DNA of 64,000 bases, taken from positions 310,001-374,000 of the forward strand of contig WBVU01000018.1 of assembly GCA_009192285.1 (NCBI GenBank), read 5' to 3'. This DNA comes from Morchella semilibera. Its lineage: Eukaryota; Ascomycota; Pezizomycetes; Pezizales; Morchellaceae. The first letter of the stretch is position 1. Each line of letters begins with the position of its first letter. Positions 23,462-33,393 of the stretch are shown here, in pieces. Position numbers and translations under genes: made by a program. The notes below the pieces were generated by a model. It did no database searches. It was not told the DNA's origin and saw only the letters and a list, made by a program, of their open reading frames with translations.

Positions 23462-25220
23462 AGAGGGAGTGGGATATGCAGTGGAGAGAGATGAATGTGA
23501 ATACTAGGACTAGGACTAGGACTAGGAGTATGAAGTTGAGTACTGGTTTGAGTACTCGAGTAACTAACCAACTAACCGGCCATGTTTGCATATATTGTAC
23601 CTAGTAATACGAGAAGCACTACTCTAGAGCACGCAATATCAAAAAATTCTACATATATCCTCTAGCTCTGATTGCATACCCGAAATCGCAGTAAAAGCAC
23701 AGTTTCAAGAACCGAAGCCACAATATAACAAAAGCCATTACCGGCAGCATTTCTTCGCTCTATATGTACTAGCTAGCGCCAACTACGTGATCTCTCAGCA
23801 CAGGAACGCTTATCAATAACATCACCCTATCCTTACTAAACCCTCACCTCACCTTATCCCACCGCCCCCCCTGTCAAACAACGTCCTATGTGCTAAACGA
23901 TCGATCGTCATGCCGTCAGCATTTCTCGGCCAATATATGGTATATATATATATATGGCGGGTAATATAGAACTCCCTCACCCCCACCCCGAGAAGTGTAT
24001 CGACGGGTTGCCATTGGTGGATGTGTTTTACAGGAGGGGGGGGGGCGGTTGAAACACTCTCGTGATACGTGCGTGGGCGATGATGCGTGCGTAGCTAGTA
24101 ACAGACAGATAGGCGGCGGGGTGTAAAAGCTTGTTTTGTAAATAAAAAAAAAAAAGGAAAGAAACGGCCATGCACACGCTACGGATGATCCGACCTTGGC
24201 AACGTCTGCATGCAGGGAGGTCCATCTCTGCGCCTAAACATGGGTAAAAGGCTGGGCTGGGTTGGGTTGTGGTGCTACTCTATGTACCTACATGCAGGTG
24301 GCGGATCTAGAGGGTGAGCGGGAGTACTCCCACCCATTGGCTGATGGCCACTAAATCCAAGTGAGATAGGATTAGTTTAACACTATTACAGGCCCCCGGC
24401 CAATGGTGTTTTTCAGGGTGGATATGATATGCAGATGTACTCCCGCTCACCCTCTGAGTAGATCTGCCATAGAGCTGTGGTTTGAGGGGAGCGCCACCCG
24501 GCCTGCGTGGGGTGGGTGAGTGGGAGGTGTAGAGGATTTCGGTCTTGTATGGTCCGTGTTTAGTATGTACATGTAGGTATTGCTACCATGTGAAAATTGG
24601 CCATTGCGTGATTGGTCTCCATGCACTTGCTTGCAAGTAGAGTGTACTTACATGTAGGTACCTGTGTGCAATGTACCTGCCTACTTGTATATGTACAGTC
24701 GTCGATAGTCAAGTACATGCATGTCTGATGTAGGTACATGATGCGCCTTGTTTCTCGGCCAGCCAAACCAGATATGGAGTCTACCAGCAGATAACATTGA
24801 AGTGCATCACGACGGCCCGCAGGAGCTGGCGAGTGGGCCCAGGTCTGGTGCACCAATTAAGTAATTAATTAATACCCTCCAGCGCACGTCGTACGAGGTA
24901 CATACAGGTACCTAAGTACAGTGTATGTACATACTCATGCATGTGCAGCTAGAGTATAATACTCCAATATCTTCAGAGCTGAGAGTTGTTAATAGTAAGT
25001 AGGTTGACTTGTAATTAATTAATTATAATATACTCAAATCCCCCCAGCGAGTGAAGTGGAAATGATAGGCCGTCTGCATGCCAAGCGCGGGAGCTATCGC
25101 AACCCCTAACCCTGTCAGCGCACCTTGTTGGTAGAGACTCCATACAAGCTCTCTCCACTACTCTCACCACCATCACCACCACCATCACCGCCATCACCAC
25201 CCCTCACTCACCCCCCTCCA
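23462..25220. other. Intergenic region with microsatellites and a foldback element
   Basis: No gene recognised. It has four ACTAGG units (23500-23528), TATATA repeats (23940-23955), a G-run at 24033-24045, a foldback element at 24299-24469, dense ACATGTAC/GTACATG words at 24560-24740 and 24895-24945, and CAC/ACC repeats (25160-25200) ahead of the next gene. Confidence 0.6.
24299..24469. mobile_element. Foldback/MITE-like element, 171 bp
   Basis: The left end TGGCGGATCTA + GAGGGTGAGCGGGAGTAC (24299-24327) is the inverted complement of the right end (24437-24469), with one substitution and a 4-base gap. The interior has a second, weaker inverted match (CCCATTGGC against GCCAATGG). No coding capacity. 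No clear target duplication is visible, so the exact ends and class are open. Confidence 0.7.
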
Positions 25221-26191
25221 ATGACACAACCCCCGCACGCCGCCTCGGGCCCCAAGCCCCCCGAGCCCTCCCACCAAACACCCCTCCAGATCCTCCCCGC
25301 CATGCTCCACGCCGTCGTAAGCCTCCTCACCCCCCTCTCCACCACCACCGCCACCTCCTCCTCCTTCTAACACACACCCACAGTTCTGCCAGACAGCCGA
25401 CGTCTTCAACACGCCGCAGCGCCAGCAGCCCCGCGCCGTAATCCACACGAACGCCCAGCTCCGCACATCCGTCTCCGCGTGCAACGAGCGCTTCCAGTAC
25501 GCGCTTGACCTCCTCGAGATGGACATTGTACCCCCCCCCCCCTTTTTTTTTCCTTTTTCTCTCCTCCCTCCGCCCAGACTAACGAGTGCGCCCGACATAG
25601 CTAAAAGCGAAAGCCGCGCTCCGCCGAGACCTGTCGGCGATCCGCGCAGCAGCAGAGGCAGAGTCGGCGGCGCGGGAGGCAGAGCTGCAACGGGAGCGCG
25701 AGCGCGAGCGCGCCAAGGCCGCAGAGGCGGCGGCGGCGGCAGAGCAGCAGAAGAAGTTGCTGCTACAGCAGCAGCAGCAGTTGAAGCAGCAGCAGCTCCA
25801 GCAGCTAAAACAACAGCAGCTTCAACAGCAGCAACAGTTACAGCAGCAGCAGCAGCAACTACAGCAGCAGCAACTACAGCAGCAGCAGCAACAACTACAG
25901 CAACAGCAACTACAGCAACAACAACTACAGCAGCAGCAGCAACAGCAGCAGCAGCAAGACGTGGTAATGGCAGACTCCTCCTCTTCCGGCGCCGCGCCGC
26001 CCGCGCCGCTGCCGCCGCCGGCCGCGTCGAACTTTGACGACTTCCTGGGCGACCTGCAGGGCGGTATCGCGCAGCAGCAGCATGGGCACCACCATGGGGA
26101 CGACGGTGGCATGGGCGGCGGGCAACCACTGGAGGAGAGTGATCTCTTCGGCAGTGAGTTTAGCGACTTTTTTGAGTACGGGGGTACGTAG
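25221..26191 (+). CDS. Gln-rich protein, possible Mediator Med2-like subunit
   Basis: Exons 25221-25316, 25384-25527 and 25601-26191 give 276 residues; intron 2 has a CTAAC branch site and CATAG acceptor. The N-terminal half contains a helical segment (NERFQYALDLLEMDI + LKAKAALRRDLSAIRAAAEAE) followed by a long Arg/Glu/Ala helix, then about 70 residues almost wholly Gln with some Leu. The C-terminus is acidic/aromatic (FDDFLGDLQGG, DLFGSEFSDFFEYGG), like an activation domain. The AKAALRRDL-type helix plus Gln-rich body recalls fungal Mediator tail subunit Med2, but I am recalling a family pattern, not an alignment. A transcriptional coactivator in the nucleus is the best guess. A run of about 13 C then 8 T directly follows the second donor site. 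Confidence 0.6.
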
Positions 26192-27671
26192 GGGGAGAGG
26201 GTTTTGGTGATTTTTCCTTTCTCTTTCTTTTCCTTTCTCTTTTTTTTCCCCCCCTTCCCGGACTGAGTTAGGTATATTTGGAGGGACTAATGGGGTAATG
26301 GTGGGCTTTTGGCCGGATCTGTGGTTTCCGCTTTCCCTTTCTTTCTTTTCCTTCTATGTGCTGAGCATGTATGTAGATAGTGGGTAATATTAGTAGTAGT
26401 AGTAGTATAGTAGATAGCGGTGACATCCCGTGAAAAAGCTACCAAACATCGCAATCCACATACCGCACCCGGACCTACTCCAGATACCTAACCCAGCCGA
26501 GCAAGCAAATGGCACACAACGTCCCTAAAACCAGCCGAGTGATTACTGGTGACTGCAGCGCACCCACACCCGCAACTCCCCTTACACTAGAGCCGTAACT
26601 ACATACATGCACCTAGCTGTCCACTGCACTGAGATAGACAACATGTACATACATGTACATCACCCCCGCCAAAGGGCCCTCTCCTCTCCTCTCCTCTCCT
26701 CTCCTCTCCTCTCCTCTCCTCTCCTCTCCTCTCCTCTCCTCTCCTCTCCTCTCCTCTCCTCTCCTCTCCCCTCCTCTCCTCCTCCCCCCACCTCTGGCCC
26801 GCCCGGTACTGTAGAGAGCGCACTGGGTAGCATAGTGTGGATAACTAATCCCCCACCGCCCACCACCCAAACATCTGCCCCCCCCCATTACCAGCACTAC
26901 ATGATACAGCGGCCCGCCAGAATACATGTATCTGTAGGTACACACCTGGGGCCCCACAGCAACGCAACGTCGCCAGCCATCCCCCCCCCCCCCATGGACT
27001 TATAGAAACTTGACATACGTGCACCCATCACTTAGACCGCACGACACAACAGAGCTAAGAAACCCGTAGGCGATACCTTCCTTTACTACATGTATACCCG
27101 CTGCACCTTCACGCCCACCTGGTGTTGGTGTTGGTGTTTGTGGTGGTAACGGCATCAAGTTCTACTTTACCTACTCTCTTCGATCGAGTGACGCGACGTG
27201 ATCCACTGCTGGACAGAAACCTGCTCTCACGATGATGTTTCTCAAACCGACGTGGTCGTAAAATTCAATACCGCCTCCGCGGCTACATGTAGTTCTGATC
27301 TAAAAATAAAATAACACAAAAAAACTTCAATCGACCCACACCACCCGCCACCCCAAACACATGTAGCAGAGCTTCGGCAAACAAAAGCAAACAAACCCCC
27401 ATTTTCTCACGATCGAATTTCAATCACAAATGTCCCAGTTAAAATGAATAAGTATGCAAGAAGGAGTAGAAGGGAGAAAAAATCTCAAAATAAAATCAGG
27501 ATAAAATGATAAAAAAAAAAAGACACGACAATAAAACAATAAAATCAGGATGCATATACCCTCATGCCCTCTCCCGGTCTCGAAAAAAAAAGGGGGTACC
27601 ACTCCTTGAGTTCATACCGTACCAAAGAAAAACCTTCTATAAAGCATCTTGCTTCCCATCCCAAGCTCTCC
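26192..27671. other. Intergenic region with CTCCT satellite
   Basis: No gene. Pyrimidine-rich 3' flank of the Gln-rich gene (26210-26260), TAG repeats near 26390-26410, ACATGTAC words at 26642-26660 and 26930, a long CTCCT array, C-runs near 26880 and 26980, and A-rich DNA near 27480-27540 in the downstream flank of the PP2C gene. Confidence 0.6.
26679..26780. repeat. Pentanucleotide (CTCCT)n array
   Basis: About 19 nearly uninterrupted CTCCT units with one late substitution. Strong strand asymmetry, pyrimidine on the plus strand. Confidence 0.95.
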
Positions 27672-29162
27672 TTACTTCTTCGGCGACTGAGCTACCTCTT
27701 CTTTCACCTCAACCCCAGAATCCGGGCTTTTCAACCCAGGGAACTTGCCAGTGGGGTCTAAACGCACAATCATACAACTGAGATTATCCGAAGAAAACCT
27801 TCCCAAAGCATAATCTACAAGCATTTTACTCGCTTCCTGTGGGTCCTTGACAGCGCGAACGAGATCAACTGCTTCCTGGTCTGAGCAAACATCCCAAAGC
27901 TACATAAAAGGAGTCAGTATAATCGATGCAAATACGGCGTAGAAGTGGCACAAAACATACCCCATCACAAGCAAGTATAATGAATTCGTCTGCCTCAGGT
28001 TGAAGGACAGTTTCTGTTGTATAAGGGTGCCCTGTGACCAATTCCTTCATGTAACTGTCACCTAGAGCACGAGTGACGGCCAGAACCCCTATAGGTCCAA
28101 TGTCAGCCGATGATTACAAACACAGAAGTGAAGATTGAAATCTTGACTGACCATTGACACGGTTGTTTAATATCAAACCCCCGGCGTTTGCAACTCTCTT
28201 CCCTTCATTTTCATCACTCCCCTTGTGGTCATAGCTCAACCTTAAAGCTTTGCCGTTCCTACAGAGCACGATCCTAGCATCACCAACGTTGGCCGTGTAG
28301 AGGACTCTTTGCTTTTCTGTACCCAAGTTCGGAGAGGGTTTTGAATTTTCGTCGTTGACTACTCCCTTCCCTTTTGCACCATCCAGTGATCCAGCGTTGT
28401 TCGGAACCGGCCTCTCCTCCCATCTCAAAACAGCACAGACAGCTGTACACCCACTATTCCTGACAGGTAACTTCTCCAGCTGCCCGTCGCAGCTGGTGAA
28501 AGTCATGTCCAATAACTCAGGTATGGGGGTGTTGGGATGCTTTCTGATGGTATCCTCCAGAACCAAATGTAGCTTCTTCCCACACCAATCGGCAGCATAT
28601 GTCCCTGCATGGCCATCGAAGATCGCAAAGTAACCATTGTCTGATTCCCCTACTTCCTCAGCCGAGTTTGTAGACGTAACCTCAGAGGCGTTGGTGGTAC
28701 TTGATGTAGACGTAGCCGATGGCAAGGTTGGTAAGAAGTTGTAAAGAAATGAGTGGGTATCCTCCATGGTCCTTCGACATTTTTTATTCTTATCCTCCGT
28801 CACGCCGACTCTAAACGTACTTCTAGGGCCCGGCCTCGAATCGCCTGCAGAGTTATTGTTAGGACCTACAGCAGGGAGGTCGTTTTTGTGGGCAGTAGCT
28901 TTCGTTTCTTTTTGCTCATTATTGTTTCCAAGGCCTGGGATCGAATTCTTAGCGGAGGTTATGAAAGCAGACGTTTTCGACCCAGAGCTCCCCTTCTTCC
29001 CCTTTTCCGCAAACGAGTCAGAGTCCCCTTCTTTCCCTTTTCCGCAAACGAGCTATTGTCGGTTGTGAGTGGGTTAGAAATCTTCAAGGTTGGGTTTAGG
29101 GTAGAGTCAGCATCAGTTGTGGGTTGAGTAGGCCCGTTGTTGCTGCTGTTGTTACCGAACAT
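27672..29162 (-). CDS. Type 2C protein phosphatase, Ptc1 type
   Basis: Metal-dependent Ser/Thr phosphatase. Downstream exon limits are clear: ...-28152, 28088-27961 and 27899-27672, all in frame. Motifs in order: [30 protein letters not shown] (metal-binding Asp), [67 protein letters not shown] and SSDNLS (metal-binding DN). Together these match Ptc1, which in yeast dampens the osmostress and cell-wall MAPK pathways by dephosphorylating MAPKs. The N-terminal tail is disordered and contains a tandem duplication that puts ATG 29162 out of frame with the catalytic part. A donor GTAACA lies 7 nt after that ATG, so a very short first exon MF(G) joined to an acceptor near 29025-29040 would restore the frame. 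That first intron is inferred; the catalytic part is certain. Confidence 0.9.
28982..29051 (-). repeat. 35-bp tandem duplication in PP2C leader or N-terminus
   Basis: Two adjacent copies (29051-29017 and 29016-28982) begin TCGTTTGCGGAAAAGG and differ at a few positions. The length is not a multiple of three, so the two copies are read in different frames. Confidence 0.85.
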
Positions 29163-31464
29163 CCTGGCGAAGAGACCGCCGGCGCTGGATAACGAGCGAC
29201 GCTTTCCAGCCAGCTTTCCTATGTGCGATTCTAGTTCCGGCCGCGTTGGAGGCTGGTAAAGTACTTTCTAAACTGGAATCGAGCGATTTTGAAGTTGTGC
29301 CTGTAATGCTATGACGCTTGAATTTAGGTTTCGACCGTTGCTCCCGTTGTTTCTAAGTATACAGGTGCGGGGTGCGGGAATTTCTGCTCAGAGAAGTATC
29401 TCTGTACGTGGCACGATACGGATAAGCTGACAACCAACCAGGGGAGGGGTTTATTTTGCTGGGTCGGCCTATTTTATCAGTTAATTCTGTACAGGATGCG
29501 GAGTAATATATGCAGGCCCGAGCGTCTTTTGAACCGTACCTTCGGTACCCGAGTTCCTCGCCCAGTAGATCCTTGGTGATGCTTTTGGAAGGCAAAGGTG
29601 ATAACACAGCTGCAGAGGTCTGGTGGGTCAGGTTTGGGCGTATTCGAGATGAAGAGATGGAGGGCGGATTGTGTCGATAGTGGGGGGGAGGGGGAGGGGT
29701 TGATGGATAGAGGAGATGAAGATGTTGAGCAAACTTAATCAGAGATGTAGATGAACGGCGTAAGTGAAGCGAGTAGGAGGTATGAGGTAAGTACTACAGT
29801 GTTTGCGAGAGGGGTGACTGCCTAGCATGTCCAATACAATACTGGGCTCGCCAAGACCGCTTGCAATTGCCCCCCTGAACACTCCGTCATCATCTCTTCA
29901 ACTCCACGCAACATCGCAACATAAGGTGCAGCTCCGACCAGGTCAACTTCGGCATAGGAATATGTACGAGAAAGGGGATAAAGTCTACAACTAGTAACTG
30001 CAAAGCTCTTGTAGTGTGTGTGTACTTGTTAGTTAGTTTTGAACAGTAGACAGTCAGCGCTCCCCCCAGCAGGATCGACCAAGAATTAGGGTCTGCGATC
30101 CGATTCTATTTTTACATACCTTGAAATTAGTTGTCACCTTTCTAAAGATTGGGCTAAGAATTGGTGGGAAGAAAAAAAGTCTGTACAATAAAAACTAGTT
30201 CAGCTGACATTTGTAAAGCTATAGAGCACAAGAAAAAATAATGAGTGAGTGGTCGAGGTACAGATGATGTTTGTACCCTGCACACACGTAGAACAACAGC
30301 ACGCAAATCACTAGCCTCGAAAACTCTGAATGCATCGAAACTTAATGAGCTGGATATACATGTACCTACATGTACTCGCTATTGATCGAACTTTTGCACG
30401 CGAATACATGTGCGTATGTATATGGTCAACGGTAGGCACATACATATTTTGAATATCCCTACCATCGATTTCCGGCGCACTGCCGTGTGTGATAGACTGC
30501 ACCCGTCAAATCAACTGGCCACCCACCATCAAATGGATGGTCATAAACAGCGAACAAAGCAAAGATTCTAATGGTAGGCATAAGTTTAAACTTTTTTTTG
30601 TGATGGGCCACCATGTAAATGTATGTACCTGCGTAGAAGAGGTGAGCAGAACCAGCCATAGGACTCAGCGCCAGACAATACGTAACAGATCATGTATACT
30701 TTTGAATTCCCAAGTACATGTAACAACATGTTAGCTGGAATGATAAATTCTAAAACAACTGTAGGTACAAGTTGCTACCAAGGTGAGTATATTAGAGATG
30801 TACTCTTTCGATTCCTGGATGCTCGCCTGCAGGGTGAGAGCAAATAGAACCCTTTGCAGTAGTGTTCGCGGAGGGCATGACGGCTGAAGCAGGATAAAGG
30901 CGCACAAGAGACGTTTTTTGCCCCCCCACACAGGACACATTGCACACCCACTTTTCACACGAGCCAACCAGCGCTTGCGGTCCACGCCCAAATCAGTGCC
31001 TCACCTCCCCCTCTCTTCGCTTACTCGCAGTTTTCTTGTCTTTTTTACACCACTTTTTCCTTCACTCTTCTCCTCCGGTCCACTGCCTTTTTCTCTATTT
31101 CCTTCTTCCCTTCCTCACTCACCCCACCTCCTCGTCTCCACACTTCATCACTTTTCCTTTCTCCTTCCCCCTCCCCCTCATCTTCTCATCATCATCCTCT
31201 CCATTTCTCTTGACATCTCCTTTCCTCTCGAGGCGTTTGGACCGGAAAATTGCCTTTTTGTTTTTCTCTCGTCTTCCTTTCCCTCCTATCCCACCCTCCC
31301 TTTTCATCTCTTAGTGTCTTGAAGAGGTGGTATAGGATTGTGTCCTCGGTTTTCACAACTTTTTTCCAATTGTCTCCACTTTTTCTCTCTCCTCTCTATC
31401 TCCTATCTCTCTCTATCTCTCTATCTCTCTTCTCTCTTCTTCTCTCTTCTCTCTTCTCTCTTCT

Positions 31465-31520
<56 letters not shown>

Positions 31521-31754
31521 TAGCGCGCTTCAACTACCGCGTGTATCTTCCTCGTCCTCGTTATTATCACTGGAATTCCAGGTCGATCTCTGACAGCGTT
31601 CTTTCTTCGTCGTTGTCGGGTTTCCTTTCTGGCTCTCGATTTTTGTCGACTCAAAACGAGAAAATAAACACTTTGCTTGCGCTGTCTAAGACAAAAACGC
31701 TCAAAAAGAAATTTTCAAGTGGAACTGCTTTGCACCCGCAAAATTTATTTCAAT
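29163..31754. other. Divergent intergenic region, PP2C to RNA-binding protein
   Basis: No gene recognised. It should hold both promoters. ACATGTAC words lie at 30356-30372 and 30712. From about 31000 to 31550 the plus strand is almost pure pyrimidine with a CT microsatellite, typical of a fungal promoter or 5' leader. The bases just ahead of the start at 31755 are A-rich (ATTTCAAT). Confidence 0.6.
31384..31515. repeat. CT-rich microsatellite
   Basis: TCTCTC and TTCTCTC units, with an uninterrupted (CT) run of about 22 units at 31470-31514, upstream of the three-RRM gene. Confidence 0.9.
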
Positions 31755-33393
31755 ATGTCTCAAGACCAAAATAATGCTCCCGGCCAGGGGAATCAATCCA
31801 GCCATATGCCCCCTCCACCGCTTCCCCCGGTCATCATTCCGCAGAATACCAACCCGATTCCGACGGCTATCACCTCGCCGATGTCGGTTTCCGGCGTGAC
31901 CTCGCCTACTTCTGCTGGAGGGTTCGTCCGTCGTGCTGCACCCGAGCCAAACAAGAGAGCGTTGTATGTCGGCGGTGTTGATCCCCGCGTTACCCGAGGA
32001 AATTCTGAAACAGATTTTTGAAACCACTGGCCATGTCCAGAGCGTCAAAATTATCCCTGATAAAAACGTACACATACCCCGCTATTCCGCCCCCCCGCTC
32101 CCCTTTCCTATAAAGTGTCACTCTGTAGTCTAACTGTGTCTACTCAGAGTAAGGGGTACAACTATGGCTTCATTGAATACGATGATCCCGGTGCGGCCGA
32201 GCGTGCCATGGCAACTTTGAATGGAAGAAGAATCCACCAGGCTGTATGATCCTCACCTGTCCTGAATTGTAATATTCCACTGACGAACCAAATTAGGAAA
32301 TCCGTGTCAACTGGGCATATCAATCCAACCAGTCGAGCAAGGAAGATACCACTAATCACTTCCATATATTTGTCGGCGACCTTTCCAACGAGGTCAACGA
32401 TGAAGTCCTCACTCAAGCTTTCTCTGCCTTCGGTTCGGTTTCTGAGGCTCGCGTTATGTGGGATATGAAGACTGGCCGCTCCCGCGGTTACGGTTTCGTT
32501 GCTTTCCGTGAGCGTACTGACGCAGAGAAAGCCCTGAGTAGCATGGATGGAGAATGGCTCGGTTCTCGTGCTATCCGCTGTAATTGGGCTAATCAGAAAG
32601 GCCAGCCTTCTATCTCTCAGCAAGCTGCCATGGCTGCTATGGGAATGACCCCTACTACCCCGTATGGTCATCATCATTTCCCAACCCATGGTGTCCAGAG
32701 CTATGACATGATTGTTCAGCAGACGCCCCAGTGGCAAACAACTGTCTACGTTGGTAATCTTACACCATATACAACACAGAACGACCTTGTTCCACTATTC
32801 CAAAACTTTGGCTATGTCGTTGAAACTAGGTTCCAAGCAGACAGGGGATTTGCATTCGTTAAGATGGACACTCATGAGAACGCCGCAATGGCAATCTGCC
32901 AGCTCTCGGGGTACAATGTGAATGGAAGGCCTTTGAAGTGTAGCGTATGTATAAACTTTTTTTCTGCAGTACTTGGCAGCTATTGTTACTAATAAAATAT
33001 TAGTGGGGCAAGGATCGTCCCCCAACTGGTCAGTACGACGGATATTCTCCTCAGCAGCCAAACACTCCTCAGTACCCGCCCCAAACCCCTTCTGCGTACT
33101 TCCCACAATACGGTAGCCCCATGGCTCCTCAGGGTCCTCCTGGATCTGCTGGTGGTCCAAACGCTATCCAGGGTCATGGTCCTCAGTCACCTGCCGGACC
33201 ATCTCCACCTGGCAGATGGCAAGATCAATCTCAGGGCTTCGGAGGACCCCAGACCGGGTCCGGATATGGTGGAGTCCCGCAAAGCGCCGGTGGATACGGT
33301 CGTGGAAACGGTGCCGGAACTCCTGGAGGCTGGGGAGGTAACTCCGTTGGAGGTTTCGGAACCAACGGTTTTGGAGCGTACCCACAGCAGTAA
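31755..33393 (+). CDS. Pub1/TIA-1-type RNA-binding protein, apparent 1-nt frameshift
   Basis: Exons 31755-32067, 32148-32243, 32297-32944 and 33004-33393 would give about 481 residues with three RRMs: RRM1 from RALYVGGVDP, with RNP1 split by intron 1 (KGYNYGFIEY); RRM2 HIFVGDLS...RGYGFVAF; RRM3 VYVGNLT...RGFAFVKM. The C-terminus is Gly/Pro/Gln-rich, as in Pub1/TIA-1 proteins that bind U-rich mRNA and enter stress granules. In RRM1 the run CCC at 31993-31995 has one base too many: upstream the frame reads YVGGVDPRVT and downstream it reads EEILKQIFETTGHVQSVKII, one frame away. Exon 1 is 313 nt and fits phase 0 only if one base is removed. It is either a sequencing/assembly error or a fresh null allele; everything downstream is intact. 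Confidence 0.9.

Noticed and set aside
25194-26129. 311-codon minus-strand frame opposite the Gln-rich gene
   Set aside because: Antisense of CAG repeats (Ala/Val runs); the plus-strand gene has consistent splice sites and the minus frame has none.
30918-31322. Long open frames in the pyrimidine tract before the RNA-binding gene
   Set aside because: Nearly pure C/T DNA encodes only Ser/Leu/Phe/Pro in any frame; typical fungal leader, not protein.
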